The position numbers were made by a program, and so were the translations under genes. From Clostridia bacterium (GTDB lineage Bacteria > Bacillota > Clostridia > Christensenellales > Aristaeellaceae), in assembly GCA_017937505.1 (NCBI GenBank), contig JAGBDL010000160.1, positions 1 to 52,162 of the forward strand: DNA of 52,162 bases, in the 5' to 3' direction. This document shows positions 41,269-49,320 of the stretch, piece after piece. Below the pieces are notes generated by a model. The model was not told the origin of the DNA, made no database searches, and saw only the letters and a list, made by a program, of their open reading frames with translations. Position 1 is the stretch's first letter. Every line of letters begins with the position of its first letter.

Positions 41269-41667
41269 ATGAAGATCTATGAGGTGACGGTGCAGTCCGG
41301 CGAGAGCATCAAAAAGGTGCTCACCGACTACATCGTGGACATGGGCTGGGACAGCGTGTACGTGACCGGGGCGATCGGCTCCGTGTGCGACTGCACGTTC
41401 GTCACCCCCGTACAGGATACGCTCCCGCTGGTGACGGCTCCGACGCCCGTGCATGGCGCGGCGGAGCTGGTCAGCCTGGTGGGCGAGGTGATGAAGCGCG
41501 AGCGCATGGATCCTGCGCTTGCGGCTGTCTACAAGGACAAGGAGAGCCCGCTCTTCGTTCATCTGCACGCCAGCGCGGCAACAGCCGGCGGACACATGAT
41601 CGGCGGCGGTCTCTCGGACGGCAAGGCCTTCCGCGCAGTGCGGATCTTTATGACGCCTCTTGACTGA
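41269..41667 (+). CDS. PPC/DUF296 domain protein
   Basis: A 132-residue protein of the PPC (DUF296, AT-hook-associated) family: MKIYEVTVQSGESIKKVLT at the start and the metal-site-like VHLHASAATAGGHMIGGGL near the end. Stand-alone bacterial members form trimers and have no established reaction. It lies ten bases after the flavoprotein gene, so it shares expression with the catabolic module. ATG 41269 is chosen; the frame upstream overlaps the previous gene. Confidence 0.8.
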   Translation: MKIYEVTVQSGESIKKVLTDYIVDMGWDSVYVTGAIGSVCDCTFVTPVQDTLPLVTAPTPVHGAAELVSLVGEVMKRERMDPALAAVYKDKESPLFVHLHASAATAGGHMIGGGLSDGKAFRAVRIFMTPLD

Positions 41668-41742
41668 GGCACACAGACACCAACTGAGACAAATGAATTC
41701 CCAACAGCCCCAAAAGGCAAATAATAGAAGGAGGAACCCATT

Positions 41743-42702
41743 ATGAAAAAGCTTTCTGCGCTCATCCTGGCAGCCGTTCTGCTGGTAACCCTTTCTTCTG
41801 CGGCGATGGCTGCACAGACCCGTCTGAGCATCGGCGGCGGCTCCAGCGGCGGCAACTTCTACGTTGTCGGCGGCGGCGTGGCGACCGTCATCAACAACCT
41901 GCTGGGCGACAAGTACATCGCGACCGGCGAGGAGACCGGCGGCAGCTCCGCCAACCTGGTCATGCTTGGCGACGAGGAGATCGATTTCGGCGTCACCATG
42001 ACCTCCCCGATCAAGGAAGCCATCGCCAGCGGCAATGACTGCATCCGCGGCGCGATCCCGCTCTATCCGTCCTACCTGACGATCTACACCCCGGCCAACA
42101 GCGGCATCAAGACCCTGCAGGACCTGAATGGCCGGATCGTCGGCGTGGGCTCCAAGGGCGCCGCGATGGACAAGGTGTGGCGTGAGATCTTTGCCAACCA
42201 TGGCATCGCCCCGAAGGAGATCTTCAACGACGGTCACGGCGCGACCGCGACCGCGATGAAGAACGGCGATGTGGATGCCGCGATCCTGTACTCTCTGCCG
42301 CCGTTCGCCGCGATCGCCGAGCTGGAGGCGAGCATGGAGCTCAACTTCGTCGGCCTCACCGCGGAGGAGCAGGCTGCGCTGTGCGCCGAGTATGACTTCT
42401 ATACGCCGTCGACCATGCCTGCCGGCTCCTACAAGGGCGTGACCGAGGACCTGCCGGTCGTCTCCGAGTGGAACATGCTCGTGACCAGCAGCAACGTGGA
42501 CGAGGAGATCGTCTATGACATCGTGAAGACCCTGATGGAGAACAACGCCGCGCTGGTGGAGATCTACAAGGGCCTGACCTACGCGACCCCGGAGAACATG
42601 GTCAACTTCAACTGCCCGCTGCATGCCGGCGCGGTGCGCTACCTCACGGAGATCGGCATCGAGGTGCCTGCCGAGCTGATTCCGGCCGAGTACACCAAGT
42701 AA
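41743..42702 (+). CDS. TAXI family TRAP transporter solute-binding protein (second system)
   Basis: A 319-residue exported protein. The signal peptide is cleaved probably after AMA (residue 23), with no lipobox. The mature start RLSIGGGSSGGNFYVVGGG is the TAXI signature with the fold's glycine-rich ligand loop, followed by GSSANLVMLGDEEIDFGVTM. It delivers substrate to the fused permease downstream. GAAGGAGG precedes ATG 41743. Position at the end of the dehydrogenase operon suggests it imports the substrate that the operon oxidises. A strong hairpin follows the gene. Confidence 0.92.
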   Translation: MKKLSALILAAVLLVTLSSAAMAAQTRLSIGGGSSGGNFYVVGGGVATVINNLLGDKYIATGEETGGSSANLVMLGDEEIDFGVTMTSPIKEAIASGNDCIRGAIPLYPSYLTIYTPANSGIKTLQDLNGRIVGVGSKGAAMDKVWREIFANHGIAPKEIFNDGHGATATAMKNGDVDAAILYSLPPFAAIAELEASMELNFVGLTAEEQAALCAEYDFYTPSTMPAGSYKGVTEDLPVVSEWNMLVTSSNVDEEIVYDIVKTLMENNAALVEIYKGLTYATPENMVNFNCPLHAGAVRYLTEIGIEVPAELIPAEYTK

Positions 42703-42754
42703 TGCGCCAATCAGGCAAACCGGCCGTGAGGCCGGGGCGCCTGCCCCTCTGCCC

Positions 42755-42782
42755 GGGGGAACGCTCTGCGGAGCGTTCCCCC
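42755..42782 (+). promoter_or_regulatory. Perfect 12-bp hairpin between binding protein and permease genes
   Basis: GGGGGAACGCTC (42755-42766), loop TGCG, GAGCGTTCCCCC (42771-42782). No T-run follows, so it is more likely a 3'-stabilising or processing stem than a terminator. It lies in the 238-base gap inside the operon; the remainder of that gap is GC-rich with no gene. Confidence 0.6.
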
Positions 42783-42940
42783 AGCGGCGGCCCTGAACCA
42801 TCCTTCTGCGTTTCGGCGCGGCGCCTCCGTAGCCAAGCCGGCGTCCCGCCGACAGCATTTCCGACGTCCCCTGAAAGTCCCCGGATCACGACGCGTGAGG
42901 CCCGAGGCGTTTTCACAGCAACCAACGAGAGGAACACATT

Positions 42941-44839
42941 ATGAGCAAAAAGCTGACTTACGCCAGGTTTGTCGAAGGCATCGCGCTGGCGATCTCTCTG
43001 CTCGCAGTGTTTATCCATGTGGGCAAGTACACAATCCTGACCATCCCGAACATTCTCTTTTACGCCTGGCATGTCATGATCGGCATGACGCTCATCTTCC
43101 TGTATTACCCGCTGGGCAGGAAGATGAAGAACAAGACAAGGACACAGACCATCGTCTTGCGCATCATCGACTGGCTCTGCATCGCGCTGACGGTCGGCGT
43201 CAGCCTGTATGTCATTCTGAACTTCGACGTCTACAACGACTGCATGCAGAACAACCGATTGACCGACGAGCTGTTCTACCTGGGCATCATCATTACGCTG
43301 CTGGTGCTGGAGTCCGGCCGCCGCGTGCTGGGCAACGTGCTGCCGATCATCGCGATTCTGGCGATGCTCTACGGCTATTTCGGCAACATGATCCCCGGCC
43401 TGTTCGGCCACAAGGGCTACAAGATCAGCCGCATCGTGCTGTCGGTCTTCTCTGACCGCGGCGTGTACGGCACGCCGATTGGCACCAGCGCCTCCAACGT
43501 CTATCTCTTCCTGCTGTTTGCCGCCTACCTCAACGTATCCGGCGCGGACAGGATCTTCCAGGATATCGCCATCGCGCTGGCCGGACGCAAGCGCGGCGGC
43601 CCCGCCAAGATGGCGGTCATCGCCAGCGCCTTCTTCGGCACGATCTCCGGCAGCTGCGTGGCGAACGTTGTGAGCACCGGCGCGTTCACCATCCCGCTGA
43701 TGAAGAAGAGCGGCTATCAGAGCAAATTCGCCGGCGCGGTGGAGGCGGTGGCCTCCACGGGCGGCCAGATCATGCCGCCGATCATGGGCGCGGCGGCCTT
43801 CGTCATGGCCGATATGACGGGCATTCCGTATGCGACCATCTGCCTGGCGGCGCTGCTTCCGGCGGTGATGTACTACATGTGCCTGCTCAAGATGGTCGAT
43901 CTGGAGTCGGTGAAGTACGACCTGAAGGGCCTGCCGGAGGATCAGATTCCCGATCTCAAGCAGGCGCTGATGCGCGGCATGAAGCTCTTTGTGCCGGTCA
44001 TCGTGCTGCTGGTGATGCTCATCGGCCTGAACCAGACGCCGATGAAGTCCGCCATCTGGGCGACGGCTGCCGTGATTATCATGGGTCTGCTCGACAGCAA
44101 GGATCGTCTCACGCTGCGCAAGCTGGTGGACGGCGCTGTGGCCGCGGGCCGCTCGCTGTGCTCCGTCGTCGGCGCGTGCGCGACGGCCGGAATCGTCGTG
44201 GCAATGTTCTCCATGACGGGCCTGGGCCTCAAGTTCTCCAACTTCATCGTGCAGCTCGGCGGCAGCTCGCTGATCCCCAGCCTGGTGCTGTCCATGCTGG
44301 TGTGCGCGGTCATGGGCATGGGCCTGCCGACCACCGCAGCCTATATCGTCTGCGCGACGGCGGTTGCTCCGGCGCTGACCGGCCTGGGTCTGCCGCTGCT
44401 CCCGGCGCATCTGTTCCTGCTGTACTTCGCGTCGATCTCTGCCATCACGCCGCCCGTCGCCGTGGCCAGCTTTGCCGCTGCGGGCATCGCGGAGGAGAAC
44501 CCCATGCGCGTGGGCTTCACCGCAGTGAAGCTGGGCATTACCGGCTTCATCCTGCCGTTTGCCTTCGCGCTGAATAACGACTATGTCACCCTCGCGCCGA
44601 CGCTGCAGACGGTGATTACCTGGGCGTCCGGTTTTGTCATCTGCTATTCGCTGGCCATCGCGCTGCAGGGCTACATCGAAAAGAAGATCACGATCATCGA
44701 GCGCATCGCGTTTGTGGGCATCATCTGCCTGACCATCGTGCCGAACATCTGGTTGTCCCTGGTGGGCATCGCACTGTTCGCTGTACTCTATGGCTATCGC
44801 ACGCTGGAGGCGAAGCGTGAGCGGGCGCAGGCCGTATGA
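42941..44839 (+). CDS. TRAP transporter fused permease (second TAXI system)
   Basis: A 632-residue fused DctQM permease. The 4TM part is followed by the DctM domain with GTISGSCVANVVSTGAFTIP and VASTGGQIMPPIMGAAAF, and MGLPTTAAYIVCATAVAPAL in the second half. It pairs with the binding protein upstream. Its sequence differs clearly from the first permease (875), so the two systems probably take different substrates. It ends the 11-gene run. Confidence 0.92.
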   Translation: MSKKLTYARFVEGIALAISLLAVFIHVGKYTILTIPNILFYAWHVMIGMTLIFLYYPLGRKMKNKTRTQTIVLRIIDWLCIALTVGVSLYVILNFDVYNDCMQNNRLTDELFYLGIIITLLVLESGRRVLGNVLPIIAILAMLYGYFGNMIPGLFGHKGYKISRIVLSVFSDRGVYGTPIGTSASNVYLFLLFAAYLNVSGADRIFQDIAIALAGRKRGGPAKMAVIASAFFGTISGSCVANVVSTGAFTIPLMKKSGYQSKFAGAVEAVASTGGQIMPPIMGAAAFVMADMTGIPYATICLAALLPAVMYYMCLLKMVDLESVKYDLKGLPEDQIPDLKQALMRGMKLFVPVIVLLVMLIGLNQTPMKSAIWATAAVIIMGLLDSKDRLTLRKLVDGAVAAGRSLCSVVGACATAGIVVAMFSMTGLGLKFSNFIVQLGGSSLIPSLVLSMLVCAVMGMGLPTTAAYIVCATAVAPALTGLGLPLLPAHLFLLYFASISAITPPVAVASFAAAGIAEENPMRVGFTAVKLGITGFILPFAFALNNDYVTLAPTLQTVITWASGFVICYSLAIALQGYIEKKITIIERIAFVGIICLTIVPNIWLSLVGIALFAVLYGYRTLEAKRERAQAV

Positions 44840-44938
44840 CGCGGCGGCTCCAATCTCTCCGCTGACGCGGGTTGGATTTGCTGAATATAAATCCGACCCT
44901 GTCTTCTCATGACAATCTCTATCCCTCCTAATCGTGGG

Positions 44939-44968
44939 GCAGCCCGGCTGGCAAAACAGCCGGGCTGC
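44939..44968 (+). terminator. Terminator of the 11-gene operon
   Basis: GCAGCCCGGCTG (44939-44950), loop GCAAAA, CAGCCGGGCTGC (44957-44968). The stem is perfect, and the T-tail is poor. Confidence 0.7.
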
Positions 44969-45290
44969 TCTGCGCATAACGGTCGACGTATCCCCATATG
45001 GCGAGGCCGTTCCTGTGTGGCGGCGAGGGCTCTGCCCAAGGGTGCCGCTTGCGAAATGGAAGCCATTGCTGTAAAATGAGCAGGAAGAACCCCAATGCCG
45101 GATCGCGGCTGCCCTCCCGGCTCCGCTATTGCGTATGTTCTGAATCGCCTGCCTGGAGGAATTTCAAGGATCGCAGCCAAGGAGCGCGAAAGGCATTCGC
45201 AGGGCGAACCATCCCGACTGGGACGGGAAATAGGGGAAACCGATGAGGAAACCGGCAAATCACGATGAACCGACAAGCGACAACAGCCAA
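44969..45290. other. Non-coding gap
   Basis: A 320-base stretch before the acetyltransferase. I find no convincing gene. A segment around 45135-45185 (for instance CGCCTGCCTGGAGGAATTTC) vaguely recalls, in reverse, the 8.65-kb region (TGAAATCCTCAGGCAGG), which may be chance. Confidence 0.35.
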
Positions 45291-45301
45291 AGAAAGGAAT
45301 C

Positions 45302-45790
45302 ATGATCATGGAAATCCGTACCGCCACGACCGGCGATCTGACGGAAATCGCGCAGATTGAAGCCGTTTGTTTTCCTGCTGCCGAGGCGGCAACGCCTGCA
45401 AGCTTTGCTCAGCGCCTGCAATACTATGCCGATCACTTCTGGCTGCTGCTGGATGGTTCGGTGATGGTCGGCTTTGTGAACGGAATGGTCACGGACGAGC
45501 CGGATCTGCGGGATGAAATGTACGAGAACGCCGCAATGCACCATGAAGATGGCGCCTGGCAAATGATCTTTGGCGTGGATACGATACCAGCCTACCGCCG
45601 CCGGGGCTGTGCGGAAAGGCTCTTGTCCCATGTGATTCAGGAAGCCAGGGCGCAGGGAAGAAAGGGCCTTGTACTCACCTGCAAGGAACCCCTGCTGCAT
45701 TACTATGCGAAGTTTGGTTTTGTCAATGAAGGCGTTTCGCAATCGACCCATGGGGATGCCCTATGGTATCAGATGCGGCTGACGTTTTGA
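45302..45790 (+). CDS. GNAT family N-acetyltransferase (AANAT-like)
   Basis: A 162-residue acetyltransferase. The acetyl-CoA motif is PAYRRRGCAERLLSHVI (R-R-x-G-C/A pattern), followed by KGLVLTCKEPLLHYYAKFGF. HHEDGAWQMIFGVDTIP fits the arylalkylamine/spermidine branch, so a small amine may be the substrate. ATG 45302 is close to AAGGAA; ATG 45308 has better spacing and is an alternative. Base composition is lower in GC than its neighbours, which may mean transfer. Confidence 0.85.
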   Translation: MIMEIRTATTGDLTEIAQIEAVCFPAAEAATPASFAQRLQYYADHFWLLLDGSVMVGFVNGMVTDEPDLRDEMYENAAMHHEDGAWQMIFGVDTIPAYRRRGCAERLLSHVIQEARAQGRKGLVLTCKEPLLHYYAKFGFVNEGVSQSTHGDALWYQMRLTF

Positions 45791-45810
45791 AATCTCGTGA
45801 CGGATTCAGC

Positions 45811-45838
45811 GCTGCCACAGCGAAAAATCTGTGGCAGC
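45811..45838 (+). terminator. Terminator of the acetyltransferase gene
   Basis: GCTGCCACAG (45811-45820), loop of eight, CTGTGGCAGC (45829-45838), followed by ATTCTT. Confidence 0.7.
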
Positions 45839-45847
45839 ATTCTTGCC

Positions 45848-45882
45848 CAAAAGAAAAAGTCCGAAAACCAGAGTTTTCGGAC
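45848..45882 (-). terminator. Terminator of the tRNA gene
   Basis: GTCCGAAAAC (45859-45868), loop CAGA, GTTTTCGGAC (45873-45882). Leftward it is followed by TTTTTCTTTT. Confidence 0.85.
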
Positions 45883-45888
45883 AAATTG

Positions 45889-45964
45889 TGGTGGAGCATA
45901 CCGGATTCGAACCGGTGACCTCTACAATGCGAATGTAGCGCGCTACCAACTGTGCTAATGCCCC
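45889..45964 (-). tRNA. tRNA-Ala (anticodon CGC)
   Basis: The 76-nt cloverleaf includes an encoded CCA. The acceptor GGGGCAT pairs with ATGCTCC, giving the G3-U70 wobble that marks alanine tRNA. The anticodon stem CTACA/TGTAG holds the loop TTCGCAT, anticodon CGC (45929-45931). The T-arm is ACCGG TTCGAAT CCGGT. The D-stem GCAC/GCGC has one A-C mismatch. Confidence 0.9.
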
Positions 45965-45994
45965 GCTTGATGAACTTGTTTCAGAACGATATTC

Positions 45995-46023
45995 AGTATA
46001 GCACGACACAATGGAAATTGCAA
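45995..46023 (-). promoter_or_regulatory. Promoter of the tRNA-Ala gene
   Basis: On the minus strand TTGCAA (46023-46018), 17-bp spacer, TATACT (46000-45995). Confidence 0.65.
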
Positions 46024-46066
46024 GCCCTTTTTTCAAAAAATGTGTGCGGGGAATTCCGGAACGCGA

Positions 46067-46096
46067 TTGACAGAAGGCGGCTCCCTCCTGTATACT
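46067..46096 (+). promoter_or_regulatory. Promoter of the ZIP transporter gene
   Basis: TTGACA (46067-46072), 18-bp spacer, TATACT (46091-46096). It leaves an untranslated leader of about 200 bases (46104-46307). Confidence 0.7.
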
Positions 46097-46107
46097 GGCA
46101 CTGAAAT

Positions 46108-46122
46108 TGAGACTGATTCTTA
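46108..46122. promoter_or_regulatory. Fur-family-like metal box
   Basis: TGAGACTGATTCTTA differs at two positions from the 7-1-7 form TGAGAATNATTCTCA. It begins 12 bases after the -10 box, where binding would block transcription. The overlapping CTGATT CTT AATCAG (46113-46127) is a perfect dyad, so the actual binding protein is uncertain. Confidence 0.45.
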
Positions 46123-46307
46123 ATCAGGGGTACGCGGGCCGGTCAAAGAGGCGGATCCGCGGACGAGAAGGCCTGCGACTCTTGACGGCGGAGCGCTGCA
46201 GCGCCATGCGCACACATATGCCGGGAATCCCGCGGGCGCTGTGCACCGAATGCGCGTGTCGGGAAAAAGAGCCAAAGCTGAGCGGTAAAGAGAAAGGGGA
46301 TACTGTG

Positions 46308-47090
46308 ATGAACATCTGGACATTTGTGGGGATCGTGCTTCCCCTCCTGGGGACGGCGCTGGGCGCCGCGTGCGTGTTTGTGCTCAGGGGCAGCCTGAGC
46401 GAGCGCGTCAACAAGGCGCTGCTGGGCTTTGCCTCCGGCGTGATGGTGGCGGCCTCCGTGTGGTCGCTGCTCATCCCGTCGATGGAGCACAGCGCGCAGC
46501 TGGGCAAGCTGGCGTTTGCGCCGGCGGCCGGCGGCTTCCTGCTGGGCATGGCGTTCCTGCTGGCGCTGGACAGGTTCGTGCCGCACCTGCACATGGACTG
46601 CGACGAGCCGGAGGGCCCGAGCTGCCATCTGGGCAAGTCGGCCATGATGATGCTCGCCGTGACGCTGCACAACATCCCCGAGGGCATGGCCGTGGGCGTG
46701 ATGCTGGCGGGCCTGGGCGCGGGCAATGGCATCACCACGATGGCCGGCGCGCTGACGCTGTCGCTGGGCATCGCGATTCAGAACTTCCCGGAGGGCGCGA
46801 TCATCTCTCTGCCGCTGCGCAGCCAGGGCATGAGCAGGCTCAGGGCGTTCGCCATGGGCGCGCTCTCGGGCGCGGTCGAGCCGGCCGCGGCGATCGTGAC
46901 CATGCTGCTGGCCGGATGGCTGGCGCCGGTTCTGCCGGTGACGCTTGCGTTTGCGGCGGGCGCGATGTTCTACGTCGTCGTCGAGGAGCTGATTCCCGAG
47001 TCCGCCGCGGGCAGCCATTCCAACATCGGCACGATCGGCTTCGCATTGGGCTTTGTGCTGATGATGGTGCTGGATGTGGCGCTGGCGTGA
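46308..47090 (+). CDS. ZIP family divalent metal transporter
   Basis: A 260-residue, eight-segment membrane protein of the GufA-like ZIP branch that imports zinc, iron or manganese. The metal-site motifs are VTLHNIPEGMAVGVM (His121 to Glu125) and AIQNFPEGAIISLPL (Asn160 to Glu163). A short His/Cys loop (HLHMDCDEPEG) lies between segments 3 and 4. ATG 46308 is preceded by AAAGGGGA. Earlier in-frame starts from 46107 would add non-hydrophobic, unlikely sequence. A Fur-family-like box overlaps the transcription start. Confidence 0.9.
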   Translation: MNIWTFVGIVLPLLGTALGAACVFVLRGSLSERVNKALLGFASGVMVAASVWSLLIPSMEHSAQLGKLAFAPAAGGFLLGMAFLLALDRFVPHLHMDCDEPEGPSCHLGKSAMMMLAVTLHNIPEGMAVGVMLAGLGAGNGITTMAGALTLSLGIAIQNFPEGAIISLPLRSQGMSRLRAFAMGALSGAVEPAAAIVTMLLAGWLAPVLPVTLAFAAGAMFYVVVEELIPESAAGSHSNIGTIGFALGFVLMMVLDVALA

Positions 47091-47151
47091 GGAAGACGTC
47101 TTGACGAGCTTGAGATGGCGCGCCTGAACGGCGCAGAGGGGAGGAGCTGCA

Positions 47152-48408
47152 TTGAGCATCACCTGGCTGGAGGCCCTGACGACGATGATCGAGGGCCTGA
47201 TCACCTTTATTTCCCCGTGCGTGCTGCCGATGATTCCGGTGTACGTGCTCTACTTTGCCGGCGCGGCAGAGGGCAGGCAGGCCAAGCGGACGCTTGCGCG
47301 CGCGCTGTGCTTTGTGCTGGGGTTCACGGCGCTGTTTGTGCTGCTGGGCGTGTTCGCCGGTACGCTGGGGGCGCTGCTCGTGCAGCACCAGCGCGCGGTC
47401 AACCTCGTCTGCGGCCTGGTGATGATCGTGTTCGGCCTGCACTACGCGGGCGTGCTGCGCATCGGCCTGCTTGACAGGACGGTCAAGCCGGATGTGCAGG
47501 TGCAGCCCAGGGGCTATCTGTCCTGCGCGCTGCTGGGCGCGGTGTTCGCCGTCGGCTGGACGCCGTGCACCGGCCCGCTGCTGGGCAGCGCGATGATGCT
47601 GGCGGCGGGCAAGGGTTCCGTGCTGGCGGGCGCGGTGCTGCTGGCGTGCTATTCGCTGGGGCTGGGTCTGCCGTTCGTGCTCTGCGCGCTGCTGATTGAC
47701 CGGCTCAAGGGCGCGTTTGCCGCCGTCAAGCGTCACTACAGGGCGGTCAACCGCGTGTGCGGCGTGTTTCTGATCCTCGTCGGCCTGGCGATGATGACGG
47801 GCCTGTATGGCAGCTTTTCGCAAATGCTGCAATCCGCCGCCACAACCACCGGGACGGACACGCAGCAGGTTCCCGTGGATACCGCGATGGTGACGGCCGC
47901 GCCGACGACTGCGCCGACAGCCGCGCCGACGGCCGAGGCCTCCAAGCAGACCGAGGTCATGGGCCCGGTCAGGCGCAGCATGGCGCCGGACTTCACCTGC
48001 TACGACGATGCGGGCAACGCCGTTGCGCTTTCGGACATGCGCGGCAAGCCGGTCGTGGTCAACTTCTTCGCCAGCTGGTGCGGCCCGTGCAAAATGGAGA
48101 TGCCGTACTTTGACGCGTGCTATCAGGCATACGGCGACCGGGTGACGTTCATGATGGTCAACCTGTGCGCGTTCGGCAACGACACCAAGGAGAACGGCAA
48201 ACAGATGGTGGAAAGCGGCGGCTGGACGTTCCCGGTGTACTTTGACACGGACGGCGAGGCGGCGACGACGTATGCCATCCGCGCCATGCCCACGACCATC
48301 TTTGTGTCCGCCGAGGGTGAGCTCAAGGGACGCCACACCGGCATGATGGACAGGGAGACGCTTGAAAAGACGGTACAGGCGATGATCGGAGAAGATTTAT
48401 CTGAATGA
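47152..48408 (+). CDS. CcdA-TlpA fusion: membrane electron carrier with thioredoxin domain
   Basis: A 418-residue protein. The first 230 residues are a CcdA/DsbD-type six-segment membrane part with ITFISPCVLPMIPVYV and AVGWTPCTGPLLG, the two reactive Cys-Pro motifs. A linker of Thr/Ala/Pro repeats (PTTAPTAAPTAEAS) leads to a TlpA/ResA-like thioredoxin domain with ASWCGPCKMEMPYF. It moves reducing power across the membrane to reduce extracellular disulfides. It starts with TTG 47152, six bases after GGGGAGGAG. CcdA-TlpA fusions are known in Bacillota. No cytochrome c genes are in view. Confidence 0.92.
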   Translation: MSITWLEALTTMIEGLITFISPCVLPMIPVYVLYFAGAAEGRQAKRTLARALCFVLGFTALFVLLGVFAGTLGALLVQHQRAVNLVCGLVMIVFGLHYAGVLRIGLLDRTVKPDVQVQPRGYLSCALLGAVFAVGWTPCTGPLLGSAMMLAAGKGSVLAGAVLLACYSLGLGLPFVLCALLIDRLKGAFAAVKRHYRAVNRVCGVFLILVGLAMMTGLYGSFSQMLQSAATTTGTDTQQVPVDTAMVTAAPTTAPTAAPTAEASKQTEVMGPVRRSMAPDFTCYDDAGNAVALSDMRGKPVVVNFFASWCGPCKMEMPYFDACYQAYGDRVTFMMVNLCAFGNDTKENGKQMVESGGWTFPVYFDTDGEAATTYAIRAMPTTIFVSAEGELKGRHTGMMDRETLEKTVQAMIGEDLSE

Positions 48409-48413
48409 CTGCG

Positions 48414-48440
48414 CGCCGGAGGCGATTGCTTCCGGCGTTT
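48414..48440 (+). terminator. Terminator of the CcdA-TlpA gene
   Basis: CGCCGGA (48414-48420) pairs with TCCGGCG (48431-48437), followed by TTT. The next promoter overlaps it. Confidence 0.55.
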
Positions 48441-48453
48441 CCTGTGCTATAAT
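48426..48453 (+). promoter_or_regulatory. Candidate promoter of the membrane-protein/recO/sirtuin group
   Basis: TTGCTT (48426-48431), 16-bp spacer, TATAAT (48448-48453). Confidence 0.5.
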
Positions 48454-48477
48454 AGAGAAAAGGCACGGTGAAATCCA

Positions 48478-49317
48478 ATGAAAAAGAACGGGGCGAACAA
48501 CGTGAAGAAGACAAAGAGAAAACCCTATTACACCAACAAGGCGACGGTGATGGTCTATCTGGTGCTGCGCGCGCTGGTGATCCTGGTGCTCGTTCGCTCG
48601 GCGCTCAAGGGCTATTATGAGAGCGTGTTCCTGTGCGGACTGACGCTGTTCCTGATGATCCTGCCCAGCGTCTTCTCCAGACGGCTGCAGATCGAGCTGC
48701 CCAGCACGCTGGAGATCATTATCCTGCTGTTCATCTTCGCCGCGGAAATCCTCGGCGAGATCAACAGCTTCTACATCCGCGTGCCCAACTGGGATACGAT
48801 GCTCCATACGCTCAACGGCTTTCTGTGCGCGGCGATCGGCTTTGCGCTGGTGGATCTGCTCAACCGGAGCGACCGGTTCTCCTTCAAGCTCTCGCCGGCC
48901 TATCTGGCGCTCGTCGCGTTCTGCTTCTCCATGACCGTGGGCGTCCTGTGGGAGTTCTTTGAGTATGCGGGCGATACCTTCCTGGGCTTTGACATGCAGA
49001 AGGACACGGTGATTCACACGATCCGCACGGTGGAGCTGGATCCCACGCGCAGCAACAAGGTCGTCGCGCTCACGGACATCACCGACGTGATCCTCGTGCA
49101 CGGCGACGGCACACAGACCGCGCTGGGCCTGGGCGGTTATCTGGACGTGGGTCTCAACGACACGATGAAGGACCTGATGGTCAACTTCGTCGGCGCGGTT
49201 GTCTTTTCCATCATCGGCTTCTTCTATGTGAAGGAGGAGGGCAAGGGCAGCTTTGCCGCGCGCTTCATTCCGCGCGTGCACAGGGGCCACGAGCATCCTC
49301 AGAAAAAGGAAGAATAA
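48478..49317 (+). CDS. Integral membrane protein, DUF2238-like
   Basis: A 279-residue membrane protein with a basic N-terminus and about six hydrophobic segments. It carries VPNWDTMLHTLNGFLCAAIG, MTVGVLWEFFEYAGDTFLG and DTMKDLMVNFVGAV, which resemble the WDxxxH and E-x-x-E/D patterns of DUF2238-type proteins. Function unknown. The ribosome site is weak (AAAGG far upstream), so the in-frame GTG at 48502 is an alternative start. recO follows three bases after, so the two are probably co-expressed. Confidence 0.65.
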   Translation: MKKNGANNVKKTKRKPYYTNKATVMVYLVLRALVILVLVRSALKGYYESVFLCGLTLFLMILPSVFSRRLQIELPSTLEIIILLFIFAAEILGEINSFYIRVPNWDTMLHTLNGFLCAAIGFALVDLLNRSDRFSFKLSPAYLALVAFCFSMTVGVLWEFFEYAGDTFLGFDMQKDTVIHTIRTVELDPTRSNKVVALTDITDVILVHGDGTQTALGLGGYLDVGLNDTMKDLMVNFVGAVVFSIIGFFYVKEEGKGSFAARFIPRVHRGHEHPQKKEE

Positions 49318-49320
49318 GCC

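Noticed and set aside
44969..45290. Further copy of the 8.5-kb repeat
   Set aside because: Only a short imperfect stretch is shared in reverse orientation; it could be chance without a genome-wide search.
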